Notes: generated from the sequence alone by a model not told the origin. Shown: positions 34,318 to 43,727, counted from the first letter of the stretch. The stretch is DNA of 64,000 nt from HKCCE3408 sp038530555 (GCA_038530555.1 JBCBCN010000007.1:62001-126000), one strand, 5' to 3'. Made by a program: numbers and translations.

Positions 34318-35054
34318 ATGCAGCGCCCTCCATCCACTTCGAGAACCGCCCCGGTGATCATCGAGGCCGCGTCTGAGCACAAAAAGACGGAAGCCGCGGC
34401 CATGTCCTGCGGCGTGGAAAAGCGCCCGATTGGGATCGTCGCCAGGAACTTCGCGCGTATCTCAGGGCTGTCCTCTCCCATGAAGCTCGCCAGCAGCGGG
34501 GTCTCACCGGCCACCGGTGCCAGGGCATTCACGCGGACGCCGAACGGCGCCAACTCGACCGCCATGGTTTTCGTCGCTGTGATCATCCAGCCCTTGGAGG
34601 CGTTGTACCAATTGAGCTGAGGCCGGGGGGAGAGCCCAGCGGTCGATGCCACGTTCAAGATCGCACCTGCCCCGCGCGCCTTCATCCCAGGCACGAAGGC
34701 CTTGGCCATGTGGAAAACTGACTTGGCATTGACGGCGAAGACCGCGTCGAACTCGTCTTCGGGCACATCCTCGAGTGGCGCTCTTACATGGGTTATCCCC
34801 GCATTATTCACAATGATATCCACATCAGGCCAGGCATCCAAAGCTCTGTCATGCAACGCATTCACGCTCTCGGCTTGGGAAACTTCCACCTCCTGGGATA
34901 AACCGCCGATCTCCTCGGCGAGCTTCCGCGCGCCATCGGCGTTGCGATCAGCGACCAGAACCTCGGCGCCCTCCCGGGCAAAGCCCCGCGCGATGCCCGC
35001 GCCAAAGCCCGACGCGCCGCCCGTCACGATCGCTGTTTTGCCCTCAAGTTGCAT
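34314..35054 (-). CDS. Short-chain dehydrogenase/reductase (glucose/ribitol type)
   Basis: 246 residues with the classical SDR layout: cofactor motif TGGASGFGAGIA near 11-22, VADRNADG after strand 2, NNAGITH near 85, NVASTAG (catalytic Ser) near 138, YNASKG (catalytic Tyr and Lys) near 152, and the C-terminal GAVLEVDGGRCI. The acidic residue after strand 2 suggests NAD(H). The substrate is unknown; in this operon with ALDH and peptidases it could act on a side-chain alcohol or aldehyde. ATG 35054 is preferred over GTG 35060; it overlaps the upstream membrane-protein gene. Confidence 0.88.
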   Translation of the reverse strand: MQLEGKTAIVTGGASGFGAGIARGFAREGAEVLVADRNADGARKLAEEIGGLSQEVEVSQAESVNALHDRALDAWPDVDIIVNNAGITHVRAPLEDVPEDEFDAVFAVNAKSVFHMAKAFVPGMKARGAGAILNVASTAGLSPRPQLNWYNASKGWMITATKTMAVELAPFGVRVNALAPVAGETPLLASFMGEDSPEIRAKFLATIPIGRFSTPQDMAAASVFLCSDAASMITGAVLEVDGGRCI

Positions 35055-35571
35055 TGGCACGCACCATTCTCGCTGACCGCCAGATCATCCCAGCCGCAAT
35101 GACCGCGCCCAGGGCACCTCCCGCGTAGCTGGTATTGTGCATCGAGCCCGCGCGGATGATGTCTGCCGCCTCGGCTCCGGCGGGGATCCAGAACCCCGGA
35201 TCGATCCCCTGGCTCACCCGCCAAATCCCTGAGGCGAGGCCAATAAGCGCCGCGATCCCCGTGGCCGCGAACACCACCGCAATCGCCCTGAGACCCGCGC
35301 GGAAGTACCGGCCCGCCGTCGGCACCGCGAACAGGCCGATCACAAAGGCGGGCAGGCCAATGATCGGCCCCATCCACCAGCTTGCCAAAACACCAACGAT
35401 TGCCGCCCCACCGCGCGGCGGAAGCGCTTCGATGCGGAACTGCGGAAACTTGATCGCATAGAAGTAATCCGGCCCAATCGTAAAGCTCACTTGGTTGTGC
35501 AGCGCCCCGAAAAGCGCCGCCGCCAGACAAGACAGCGCGAGCAGCACCACGAAGATCAGGGGTTTCGACAT
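35044..35571 (-). CDS. Hypothetical integral membrane protein
   Basis: About 175 residues with four hydrophobic helices (N-terminal LIFVVLLALSCLAAALFGAL, then near 55-85, 95-120 and 150-168) and a periplasmic loop around IDPGFWIPAGAEAADIIRAG. The start may be ATG 35571 (MSKPLIF) or ATG 35580. It overlaps SDR by 11 bp at its 3' end. No transporter family recognised. Operon position between ALDH and SDR. Confidence 0.65.
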   Translation of the reverse strand: MSKPLIFVVLLALSCLAAALFGALHNQVSFTIGPDYFYAIKFPQFRIEALPPRGGAAIVGVLASWWMGPIIGLPAFVIGLFAVPTAGRYFRAGLRAIAVVFAATGIAALIGLASGIWRVSQGIDPGFWIPAGAEAADIIRAGSMHNTSYAGGALGAVIAAGMIWRSARMVRANAT

Positions 35572-35619
35572 CACAGCCATGCCCAAGTGAAACCCGGCAG
35601 ACCGGCGAAAAGCAAGCGC

Positions 35620-37065
35620 TCAGCCATGGCGCGCCGCCACGGTCTTGAGCGTGGTAAAGCCATAGAGCGCCTCGAAGCCCTTCTCGCGCCCATGGCCCGA
35701 CAGGCCGGTGCCGCCAAAGGGCAGCTCTACCCCGCCGCCCGCGCCATAATTGTTCAAAAAAACCTGCCCCGCCCGAAGCTTCTGCGCCATCCGCATCTGC
35801 CGCGCGCCATCCGTCGTCCAGACGCTCGCGACCAGGCCGTAGGGCGTGCCATTGGCCAGCCGGATCGCCTCGGCCTCATCTTCGAAGGGCATCAGAACCA
35901 GGACCGGGCCGAAGATCTCCTGCTGGGCCAGCGGGCTGTCGGGATCGATGGGTCCGAGCAGTGTGGGCCGCACGTATACGCCGCCCTTGGGCAGATCGTC
36001 GGGCAGGACGGCCTGGGCCAGCGTGCTGGCCTGCGGGGCGTGGGCCAGAAAGCCCTCAACGATCTCACGCTGCCGCGCCGAGACCAGGGGGCCGACATCC
36101 AGATCGGCCATCGCCGGGCCCACGCGCAGCGCGCCGAAGGCCTGGGCCAGTCTCCCGGCCACCTCGTCATAGATCTCACGCTGCAGCAAGACGCGGCTTC
36201 CGGCCGAGCAGGTCTGGCCGGCGTTCTGGATCACGGCCCGCACCAGAAACGGCAGCGCGGCATCGAGATCAGCATCGCCAAAGACAACCTGGGGGGATTT
36301 CCCGCCCAGCTCCAGCGTCACCGGCACCACGTTCTGCGCTGCCGCCGCTTGGACCGACCGACCGACGGCCAGCGATCCGGTGAAGGACAAGTGTTGAATG
36401 CCCGGATGGGCGGCCAGCGCGGCGCCCGCCTCTTCACCTAGGCCGGGCACGACATTGAGCGCACCGGGTGGAAGGCCCGCCTGACAGGCCAGATCGGCAA
36501 AGGCCAGCGCGGTCAGGCTTGCCTCTTCGGCGGGTTTCAGAACGCAGGCATTGCCCGCCGCGAGGGCCGCGCCGACAGAGCGTCCGATGATCTGCATAGG
36601 GTAATTCCACGGCACGATATGGCCGGTCACGCCATGGGGCGCGCGTAGGGTATAGACGGTGTAGCCCGCCTGAAACGGGATCGTCTCCCCCATCAGCTTG
36701 TCCGCCGCGCCGCCGTAAAACTCGAGGTAGCGCGCCAGGGCCACGGCATCGGCACGCGCCTGGCTCAAGGGCTTGCCGACATCGCGCGCCTCCAGCTCGG
36801 CCAAGGCATCGACCTTGCTTTCGACCAGGCGCCCGAGATCCATCAATAGCCGCCCACGCTCCGCCGCGCTTAAGGCGCCCCAAGCACCCTCCCGCGCGGC
36901 ATGGGCGGCGGCAACGGCCCGGTCAATCTCGGCCCCCTTGCCCCGGGCGATCCGGCCGATCTCAGCGCCGTCCGAGGGATCTGTAACGGGCCAGGTCTCG
37001 GCCACGCCCTGCCAGGTGCCTTGGGTCAGGACTTTGTCGGTCTCAAACCACGTCTCGACTGTCAT
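35620..37065 (-). CDS. NAD(P)-dependent aldehyde dehydrogenase (betaine-aldehyde type)
   Basis: 481 residues, normal for the ALDH superfamily: VPWNYPMQIIGRSVGAALAAGN near 150, LELGGKSP (catalytic Glu) near 250, GQTCSAGSR (catalytic Cys) near 284, and EIFGPVLVLMPF near 380. It oxidises an aldehyde to the acid with NAD(P)+; similarity to betaine or gamma-aminobutyraldehyde dehydrogenases is only general. ATG 37065 has an SD (GGAGG) and follows the ABC ATPase stop by 14 bases, so it is in the peptide/amine uptake operon. Confidence 0.9.
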   Translation of the reverse strand: MTVETWFETDKVLTQGTWQGVAETWPVTDPSDGAEIGRIARGKGAEIDRAVAAAHAAREGAWGALSAAERGRLLMDLGRLVESKVDALAELEARDVGKPLSQARADAVALARYLEFYGGAADKLMGETIPFQAGYTVYTLRAPHGVTGHIVPWNYPMQIIGRSVGAALAAGNACVLKPAEEASLTALAFADLACQAGLPPGALNVVPGLGEEAGAALAAHPGIQHLSFTGSLAVGRSVQAAAAQNVVPVTLELGGKSPQVVFGDADLDAALPFLVRAVIQNAGQTCSAGSRVLLQREIYDEVAGRLAQAFGALRVGPAMADLDVGPLVSARQREIVEGFLAHAPQASTLAQAVLPDDLPKGGVYVRPTLLGPIDPDSPLAQQEIFGPVLVLMPFEDEAEAIRLANGTPYGLVASVWTTDGARQMRMAQKLRAGQVFLNNYGAGGGVELPFGGTGLSGHGREKGFEALYGFTTLKTVAARHG

Positions 37066-37079
37066 CTCAGCGCCTCCTC

Positions 37080-38657
37080 TCAAACTGCTTCGGCCACGCG
37101 GTCGAGCCGGGGCGCGGCCGCGATCAGGGCCCTGGTATAGGCCGCTTTGGGTGCCGCGAAGACCTCCGCCGTCTTGCCCTCCTCCACGATCTCACCCGCC
37201 TGCATCACGAGAACCCGGTCGGTGATCGCCCGCACCACGGTGAGGTCATGGCTAATGAACAGAAACGACAGCCCGCGTGAGGCCTGTAGCTCAGCCAAGA
37301 GGTCCAGAATGCCAGCGCGGACCGAGACATCTAGGGCCGATACGGCTTCATCGAGCACCAGGATATCGGGATCGAGAACCAGGGCGCGGGCGATGGCGAT
37401 TCTCTGACGCTGACCGCCGGAAAACTCATGGGGGTATTTCTCCATGTCCGATGCGCTGAGTTGCACGGCGTCCAGCACCTCTGCCACCCGCGCCCGCTGA
37501 TGCGCGAGGTCTCGGCGGTGCGGGCTGAGGTGGAAAGGCTCCGCCACCAGGCGCGCGACCCGCCAGCGGGGATCGAAGCTACCGAACGGGTCTTGAAAGA
37601 CGATCTGAATCGCCGAACGCGCCTCGGGCGACATGCTTGGGCTGACGGGCTGACCGGCCAGAGTGATGCGCCCGCCCGTCACCCGGTCGAGGCCCATCAA
37701 CGCGCGCGCCAGGGTGGATTTCCCGCAGCCCGAGCCGCCGACGAGCCCGAGGCTTTCGCCCGCGCAAAGCTCGAAGGACACCGATTTGACCGCCTCAACC
37801 GGTGGATCCCGCCGCAAAAGCCCCCTCCGCTGCCCAGGATAGCTTTGCGAGACATTCTCGGCTTTGAGCAAGACCTCACCCGAGGGCCGCGACCGGCGCG
37901 CAGGTTGATGGGTGGAGGCGGCGAAGAGCTGACGGGTATAGGCATGTCGCCGCGCGCTGAGAACCTCCTCGGTCGGGCCCTGCTCGACGATCTCACCGTC
38001 CTTCATTACCGCCACACGGGCCGCGAGCTGGGCGATCACGCCAAGGTCATGGGTGATCAGCAGGAGCGCCATTCCGTCCTCGTCTACCAGGCCCTTGAGC
38101 AGATCTAGGATCTGCGCCTGGGTGGTGACATCAAGCGCGGTGCTCGGCTCATCGGCGATTAAAAGCTTGGGCCTGAGCGCGATGGCGGCGGCGATGCAGA
38201 CGCGCTGACGCTGCCCGCCCGAAAGCTCATGGGGAAACCGCTCGGCGCTGATGTCCTGCAGGCCCACCCGGTCGAGACATTCCCGCGCCCTAGCCCAAGC
38301 CGTAGCCCGGCTGGCCTGGCCATGGATGGTGAGCGTTTCGGCCACCTGCGCGCCAATGCTTTGCACGGGGTTGAGCGCGGTCATCGGCTCCTGGAAGATC
38401 ATGCCGATCTCATTTCCGCGCATATCGCAAAGCGCGACCTCCGAGAGGCTTAGGATGTCGCGCCCGTCGAAATCGATCCGCCCGGATGTCTGCGCACCCG
38501 GCGGCAACAGGCGCATCATGGCGAGCGCCGTCATCGACTTGCCCGAGCCGGATTCTCCCACCAGCCCGGTTACTTCGCCCGGCGCGATCGACAGCGACAC
38601 CGACCGGAGGATCGGCTGACCGGAGAGATCGAGGCAAAGGTTTTCGATCGCGATCAT
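37080..38657 (-). CDS. Fused double ATP-binding protein of a peptide ABC transporter (DppDF-like)
   Basis: 525 residues holding two complete nucleotide-binding domains. Domain 1: Walker A GLVGESGSGKSMT near 32, signature LSGGQRQRV near 155, Walker B LLIADEPSTAL. Domain 2: LGLVGGSGCGKSTL near 305, FSGGQRQRIAIARALV near 435, LVLDEAVSALD. The interdomain linker contains PARRSRPSGEV. Energises import of oligopeptides or related solutes through the two permeases encoded just upstream. The start overlaps the permease stop by 4 bp (ATGA). Confidence 0.93.
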   Translation of the reverse strand: MIAIENLCLDLSGQPILRSVSLSIAPGEVTGLVGESGSGKSMTALAMMRLLPPGAQTSGRIDFDGRDILSLSEVALCDMRGNEIGMIFQEPMTALNPVQSIGAQVAETLTIHGQASRATAWARARECLDRVGLQDISAERFPHELSGGQRQRVCIAAAIALRPKLLIADEPSTALDVTTQAQILDLLKGLVDEDGMALLLITHDLGVIAQLAARVAVMKDGEIVEQGPTEEVLSARRHAYTRQLFAASTHQPARRSRPSGEVLLKAENVSQSYPGQRRGLLRRDPPVEAVKSVSFELCAGESLGLVGGSGCGKSTLARALMGLDRVTGGRITLAGQPVSPSMSPEARSAIQIVFQDPFGSFDPRWRVARLVAEPFHLSPHRRDLAHQRARVAEVLDAVQLSASDMEKYPHEFSGGQRQRIAIARALVLDPDILVLDEAVSALDVSVRAGILDLLAELQASRGLSFLFISHDLTVVRAITDRVLVMQAGEIVEEGKTAEVFAAPKAAYTRALIAAAPRLDRVAEAV

Positions 38658-39493
38658 AACCGCCGCCCCCTGAGGCGCGGATCGAGCGCGTCGCGCAGGC
38701 CGTCGCCCATCAGGTTCAGGCCCAAAACGGTAAACACAATCGTCAGACCGGGCAGCACGGCGAGCATCGGATGCGTGTAGATCATCGTCTGCGCCTCAGC
38801 CAGCATCCGGCCCCAGGACGGCGTGGGCGGCTGCGCGCCCAGCCCGACATAGGACAAGGCCGCCTCGGCCAGAATGCCAAGCGAGAACTGGATCGTCGCC
38901 TGCACCACCAGGAGGTTGGCGATATTGGGTAGGATATGCTCCAGACTGATCCGCGCCCGGCCCTTCCCTGCGGTCCGCGCCGCGAGGATATAGTCGAGCG
39001 TCCAAAGGCTCAGCGCCCCGCCCCGCGCCACTCGGGCAAAGACAGGGATGTTAAAAATCCCTATCGCCAAGATCGCATTAACGGCCGAGGGCCCAAACAC
39101 GGCGGTGATCAAGATCGCGATCACCAGGCTGGGGAAGGCGAAGATCACATCATTGCCGCGCATGATCACCTCATCGAGCCAGGCCCCCCGGCGCGCCGCC
39201 GCCGCCAGGCCCAGGGGCACGCCGAGACCGATCCCGATCCCCACCGCGATCAGCGCCACGGCAATCGAGGTTTGCGCCCCCACCATCAGCATCGACAGGA
39301 TATCGCGCCCGAATTGGTCGGTGCCCAGCCAATGCGCCCCGCTGGCGCCTTGGAGCCGAGAGGTGATATCGAGCGCGGTCACATCATGGGGCACCCAGAC
39401 AAGGCTGATGAGTGCGGCGAGCAAGACCAGCCCGCTGGGCACTGCGCCGATCAGAAGAGCCCATGGCAAGCGTGTCCGGTGGAGATGGGCCAT
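38654..39493 (-). CDS. Peptide ABC transporter permease (DppC-like)
   Basis: 279 residues, six membrane helices. LGTDQFGRDILSMLMVGAQTS near 55-75 and the EAA loop around AARTAGKGRARISLEHILPN near 180 mark the DppC/OppC family. ATG 39493 overlaps the stop of the preceding permease (ATGA) and its own stop overlaps the ATPase start, so three transporter genes are translationally chained. The same frame is open far upstream, but that part is a shadow of the other permease gene. Confidence 0.92.
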   Translation of the reverse strand: MAHLHRTRLPWALLIGAVPSGLVLLAALISLVWVPHDVTALDITSRLQGASGAHWLGTDQFGRDILSMLMVGAQTSIAVALIAVGIGIGLGVPLGLAAAARRGAWLDEVIMRGNDVIFAFPSLVIAILITAVFGPSAVNAILAIGIFNIPVFARVARGGALSLWTLDYILAARTAGKGRARISLEHILPNIANLLVVQATIQFSLGILAEAALSYVGLGAQPPTPSWGRMLAEAQTMIYTHPMLAVLPGLTIVFTVLGLNLMGDGLRDALDPRLRGRRL

Positions 39494-40437
39494 CACCGGC
39501 GCCCCCGCAGGCGTGGATCGGCGATCGCATAGGCAATATCGACCAGGAAGGTCACGACGATGACCGCGAAGACCAGCAGCATCGTCACGGATTCCACCAC
39601 CACCAGATCCCGCTGCGTGATCCCCTGGAATATCAGCCGACCTAGGCCCGGCAGGAAAAAGACATTCTCGATGATGATTGCCCCGGCCAGTAGGAAGGAA
39701 AACTGGAGCCCCAGGATCGTCAGCGCCGGGATCATCGCGTTGCGCAGGGCGTGGCGCCATACCGTCTGACGCGTGCTCAGGCCCTTGGCGCGCGCGGTGC
39801 GGATATAGTCCTGCGACAGCGTCTCGATCAGGGCGGAGCGAATGACGCGCGCCAGGATCGAGGCCTGCGGCAGCGCCAGGCCAATCGCCGGAAGGAGCAG
39901 CGCGCGCAGCGCGGGCCAAGGCTCCTCCCAACCGGGAAACCCGCCCGCCGAGACCAGGCGCAGCGTGACTGCAAAGAGCAGTACCAGAAGCATGGCGAAC
40001 CAGAAATTCGGCACTGCGATACCAAGTTGAGTAAGGCCCATGATCCCGTAATCCGCGGGCCTGCCCCGTCGGCTCGCCGCGATCAGGCCGAGCGGCAGGG
40101 CGATCACTGTCGACAGGATCAGCGCCATCGCGGCCAGGGGCAGAGAGATCCAGAGCCGGTCCAGGACAAGCTCGGACACGGGTACGCGGTAGGTGTAGGA
40201 CATGCCGAAATCCCCTCGAAACATACCATTGATCCAACCCAGATACCGCTCCACAAGGGAGCCGCCGAGGCCGAGATCTTCCCGTAGGGCGGCAATGGCC
40301 TCGGGCGTCGCATTCAGGCCCAGCATGAAGGCCGCCGGATCGCCCGGGATCACCTCGATCACCGCGAAAATGATCACGCTGGCCACCACGAGGGTGAGGC
40401 CGAGAGAGATCAGGCGTTGAGCGATATAGCGCAGCAT
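39493..40437 (-). CDS. Peptide ABC transporter permease (DppB-like)
   Basis: 314 residues with six membrane helices. N-terminal MLRYIAQRLISLGLTLVVAS, then VIPGDPAAFMLG (DppB/OppB family segment) near 30, GDFGMSYTYRVPV near 75, and the EAA loop IRTARAKGLSTRQTVWRHALRN near 215. ATG 40437 is preferred over the in-frame TTG at 40443. Forms the channel with the DppC-like partner. Follows the binding-protein gene after a terminator-like hairpin. Confidence 0.92.
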   Translation of the reverse strand: MLRYIAQRLISLGLTLVVASVIIFAVIEVIPGDPAAFMLGLNATPEAIAALREDLGLGGSLVERYLGWINGMFRGDFGMSYTYRVPVSELVLDRLWISLPLAAMALILSTVIALPLGLIAASRRGRPADYGIMGLTQLGIAVPNFWFAMLLVLLFAVTLRLVSAGGFPGWEEPWPALRALLLPAIGLALPQASILARVIRSALIETLSQDYIRTARAKGLSTRQTVWRHALRNAMIPALTILGLQFSFLLAGAIIIENVFFLPGLGRLIFQGITQRDLVVVESVTMLLVFAVIVVTFLVDIAYAIADPRLRGRR

Positions 40438-40498
40438 TCCCAAGCCCTAGCGCGCTGCGTTCCGCCGCGCCAGTCCGCCCGGCCTTAGGGGTCGCCAG

Positions 40499-40536
40499 CA
40501 AAAAGCCCGGCCCGAGCGCTGGGCTCCGGGCCGGGC
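40499..40536 (-). terminator. Internal terminator/attenuator between binding protein and permease
   Basis: 10-bp GC stem (GCCCGGCCCG at 40505-40514 and CGGGCCGGGC at 40527-40536) followed on the minus strand by TTTTT (40504-40500). It sits 26 bases after the binding-protein stop and before the permeases. Expected to lower permease and ATPase transcription relative to the abundant periplasmic protein. Confidence 0.75.
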
Positions 40537-40561
40537 AATGCCATGGTCATCCGGGTCGAGG

Positions 40562-42034
40562 TTATTCGGTCCAGCTTACCCCGGTCAGGTCATTGGCCTG
40601 GGTGGGTGAGTTTTCCCACAGGCCTTGGATATTGGCATTGGCCACGCCGGTCTTAGCGAGCTGGAAGAGATAGCCGTTGACGAAATCGGCCGAGATGACC
40701 TCCTGCGCCTGTTGGTTCAGCGCCGTGCGGGCCGCCGGGTCTGCGGTCACGGCAAGCTCCTCGATCAGGGCCTGAAACTCGGGGTTGTCGTACTGGAAGT
40801 AATAATCCGGCCGGGCATAGATGTTGATATCCGCGGGCTCGGTATGGCTGACGATGGTCAGATCGAAATCCTTGCCGCGGAACACCTGCTCAAGCCATTG
40901 CGCCCATTCCAGGTTGCTGATCTCGGTGCTGATGCCGACCTCGCGCAATTGCGCGGCGATGATCTCACCACCCCGGCGAGCATAGGCGGGCGGCGGCAGC
41001 ATCAGGCGCAGCGTAAGATCCTCGGCTCCCGCCTCGGCCAGTAGCGCGCGGGCGCGGTCTGGGTCATAGGCGCTGGCCCCGGTCAGATCGACGTAGTCAG
41101 GATTGTGCGGGGCGAAATGGCTGCCGATGGGCGTGCCATAGCCGAACATCGCGCCGTCGATGATGTCTTGGCGGTTGATCGCCACGGAAATGGCCTCACG
41201 CACGCGCGGATCGGACAGCGGAGCTTCGGCATTGTTCATGGCCAGGATCGTCTCCCCCTCGGTCGAGCCGACGATCACGGAAAACTCCGGATTGGCTTCG
41301 AATTGACTGAGGGTTTCAGGCGCAGGAAAGTTCGGGAAGGCGTCCACATCGCCGGCCATCATCGCGGCAAAGGCGGCGTTCGGGTCCGAGATGAACTGGA
41401 ATGTCGCCGCTTCCAGCGCCACGGCCTCGCCCCAGTAGTCCTCGTTGCGGACCAGCTCGACCCGGTCACCCTGGACCCATTCGGAGAAGCGGAACGGCCC
41501 GGTGCCGATGGGCATCGTGGCATTGCTCTCGGCGCTGGCGGGATCGACGATCACCGCATCGCCCCAGGCCATGTTGAAGAGAAACGCGCCATTGGCGTCG
41601 CTCAGCGTGACCAGGACCGTGGTGTCATCGACTGCCTCGACCGACGAGATCGACGCGAAAAGCGCCGGTTGCGCATTGGTCGAGCCCTCGGCGCGGGCGC
41701 GGTCGAGCGAAAAGACGACATCCTCGGCCGTCATCGCCTCCCCGTCATGGAAGCTGACGCCCTGGCGCAGGATGAAGGTATAGCTCAGCCCATCCTCGGA
41801 AATCTGCCAGCTTTCGGCCAGACCCGGCAGCACCGCGCCATCGGGCCCGAACCGCGTGAGGCCTTCGAAGACATTGGCATAGACCACCTCATCGATGGCC
41901 GCCGCCGCGCCGCCGGTCGGGTCGAGATTGGGCGGCTCAAGCTGCATCCCGATGGTGATATCGGTTTGCTGAGCCAGGGCCGCGGACGCAAAGGCGACCA
42001 GCGCGGCCGTGCTCGAGATCAAACGAAAGGACAT
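40562..42034 (-). CDS. Peptide ABC transporter substrate-binding protein (SBP_bac_5)
   Basis: 490 residues with signal peptide (LISSTAALVAFASAALA-QQ). Mature family-5 binding protein: DITIGMQLEPPNLDPTGG at the start, VFEGLTRFGPDG, PGLAESWQISEDGLSYTFILRQGVSFHDGEAMTAEDVVFSL, and PIGTGPFRFSEW near 150. Binds peptides or similar solutes in the periplasm and delivers them to the DppBC-type permease. ATG 42034 has GGAGG upstream and gives the signal peptide. First gene of the operon. Ligand unknown; the downstream peptidase, SDR and ALDH suggest catabolic use. Confidence 0.93.
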   Translation of the reverse strand: MSFRLISSTAALVAFASAALAQQTDITIGMQLEPPNLDPTGGAAAAIDEVVYANVFEGLTRFGPDGAVLPGLAESWQISEDGLSYTFILRQGVSFHDGEAMTAEDVVFSLDRARAEGSTNAQPALFASISSVEAVDDTTVLVTLSDANGAFLFNMAWGDAVIVDPASAESNATMPIGTGPFRFSEWVQGDRVELVRNEDYWGEAVALEAATFQFISDPNAAFAAMMAGDVDAFPNFPAPETLSQFEANPEFSVIVGSTEGETILAMNNAEAPLSDPRVREAISVAINRQDIIDGAMFGYGTPIGSHFAPHNPDYVDLTGASAYDPDRARALLAEAGAEDLTLRLMLPPPAYARRGGEIIAAQLREVGISTEISNLEWAQWLEQVFRGKDFDLTIVSHTEPADINIYARPDYYFQYDNPEFQALIEELAVTADPAARTALNQQAQEVISADFVNGYLFQLAKTGVANANIQGLWENSPTQANDLTGVSWTE

Positions 42035-42234
42035 GGAGGCACCTCCCCTAGGGCAATTTTCGCGATGGTATTCGCCCGGGGATAGGCCGCGCAAGCCCTG
42101 GGCACAAAAGCGGTCCGCATGCCGTCGCGCAAAGGTCGCTGAAAACACGGGGGATAAGCCTCAGAATGCGCTCGCCAGAATCGCTTTGTCGGGTTACCGC
42201 TAAGCAAATCGACGGTCGATCCGGGGGTGGAGCT

Positions 42235-42420
42235 ATGACCAAAAGCGAGTGGGCGGACATCCTGCAGATGAGCCAGGACGAAGTCGCCGAGTTCATCTCG
42301 AGTTGTCGCGAAAACCAAACCCTTTCAACATTGATGAAAGCGCTCAATATCGAAGCGTTGTCCGGTGACGACATGGCCGGGCGGGTCCTTGCGCATTTGG
42401 GCTTTACTGAGGCGGTCTGA
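42235..42420 (+). CDS. Small acidic hypothetical protein
   Basis: 61 residues, soluble and acidic (MTKSEWADILQMSQDEVAEF...), predicted helical, ending in MAGRVLAHLGFTEAV. SD-like GGGGGTGGAG precedes ATG 42235. The only plus-strand gene in a minus-strand neighbourhood, between the binding protein and the M20 hydrolase. No family recognised. Helix content could mean a small protein-binding factor. The stop is 24 bases from the convergent M20 stop. Confidence 0.6.
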   Translation: MTKSEWADILQMSQDEVAEFISSCRENQTLSTLMKALNIEALSGDDMAGRVLAHLGFTEAV

Positions 42421-42443
42421 GCCGCTCAATCGCCCAATCCACG

Positions 42444-43727
42444 CTATTCTTTGCCAAGCAATTCCCTGAGCGTCAGGGCCATCACCGTCGCGCTGTCAGT
42501 CATATCGTCAATGCCGATCCATTCGTCGGGCTGATGGGCCAGATCCAGGATCCCCGGCCCATAGGCGATGCAGTTTTTCAGCCGCCCGATCCGGTCGATA
42601 TGTTTATGATCATAGGTCCCGGGTGAAACCACGAAATCCGGCTGACCACCCAGCACCGCCTGGATCGCGTCACCGACCGTTTTGACGACCGGCGCCTCGC
42701 GGTCGGTCATCGTCGGCTGCACCTCGAACAGATCGTGGATCTCATACGTAAAGCCCGGACGCCGCGCCTTCACGGCCTCCATCAGAGCCACGATCTCGGC
42801 TTTCACATCGCCCAGGTTCTCCTCGAGGATAAAGCGCCGGTCGATGGTGATGCGGCAGCGGTCCGGCACGCAAGGTGCTGGCAGCCCGGTGTAATCCTCG
42901 GCCTGTTCCGGCTCTCCGCCATGGATGGCGTTGATGTTGAGGCTCGGATGGCGCGCGCCGTCGGGCACGACTGGCATAGCCGTCGACCGTCCGGCCAAAA
43001 CGGGAAACAGCACTTCCTCCATCTCTTGCAGCACGGCGCCCATATGGCGCACGGCGCAATCGCCCAGAAACGGCATGGAGCCATGGGCGATGCGGCCATG
43101 GGTCTCGATCTCGGCCCACCAGACGCCGCGATGGCCCAAGCAGATCCGGTCTTTGTTCAGGGGCTCGGGAATTATCACATGCTGGACCCGGTCGGGGTCG
43201 AAATAGCCCCGCTCAGCCAGATAGGCGACGCCCCCATATCCACCCGATTCCTCATCCGCCGTGGCACTGATCTCTATCGCGCCGGCGAAATCGGGATTGC
43301 AGTCGATGAAGGCCTCCGCCGCGATGATCGAGGTGGCCAGACCGCCCTTCATATCGCAGGCGCCCCGGCCATAGATGCGACCGTCTTCGACCGTTCCGGC
43401 AAAGGGATCCTTGCTCCAGCCATGGCCCACTTCGACGATGTCGTGATGCGAATTGAAATGCACGCAGTCGCCCGGGCGCGGACCGGCCCGCCGGGCAACA
43501 AGATTCCAGCGCGGATAGCTCTCACTGTCGGCCAGCGCGCCCTTGGCGCGGACCATCTCGATCTCGAAGCCTTTGGAGCTGAGCCGGTCGGCCAGGTATT
43601 CGCAGATCTCAAGGTACTGCAGGCCCGGCGGGTTCAGCGTGGCAAAGCCTATCAGATCCCGGGTCAGGCCGATCAGATCCTCGCGTCGACCCGCGATCGC
43701 CTCCCGCAAAACGCTGTGCTCATCCAT
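42444..43727 (-). CDS. M20 family metallo-hydrolase (ArgE/DapE/acylase-like)
   Basis: 427 residues. Two-zinc deacylase/peptidase: HFNSHHDIVEVG near 90 (metal His and the catalytic Asp), GRGACDMKGG near 125 (bridging Asp), TADEESGG near 160 (general-base Glu and metal Glu), IPEPLNK near 185, and the late His in SPGTYDHKHI near 385. Members cleave N-acyl amino acids or peptides (acetylornithine deacetylase, succinyl-diaminopimelate desuccinylase); specificity not deducible. Start MDEHSVL at 43727. Upstream of the peptide transporter cluster, consistent with amide or peptide use. Confidence 0.88.
   Translation of the reverse strand: MDEHSVLREAIAGRREDLIGLTRDLIGFATLNPPGLQYLEICEYLADRLSSKGFEIEMVRAKGALADSESYPRWNLVARRAGPRPGDCVHFNSHHDIVEVGHGWSKDPFAGTVEDGRIYGRGACDMKGGLATSIIAAEAFIDCNPDFAGAIEISATADEESGGYGGVAYLAERGYFDPDRVQHVIIPEPLNKDRICLGHRGVWWAEIETHGRIAHGSMPFLGDCAVRHMGAVLQEMEEVLFPVLAGRSTAMPVVPDGARHPSLNINAIHGGEPEQAEDYTGLPAPCVPDRCRITIDRRFILEENLGDVKAEIVALMEAVKARRPGFTYEIHDLFEVQPTMTDREAPVVKTVGDAIQAVLGGQPDFVVSPGTYDHKHIDRIGRLKNCIAYGPGILDLAHQPDEWIGIDDMTDSATVMALTLRELLGKE

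Noticed and set aside
38654..40501. 615-codon minus-strand open frame covering both permease genes
   Set aside because: Only the last 280 codons are the DppC-like permease. The upstream part is Arg/Pro/Gly-rich shadow of the DppB-like gene, which has clear family motifs in another frame.
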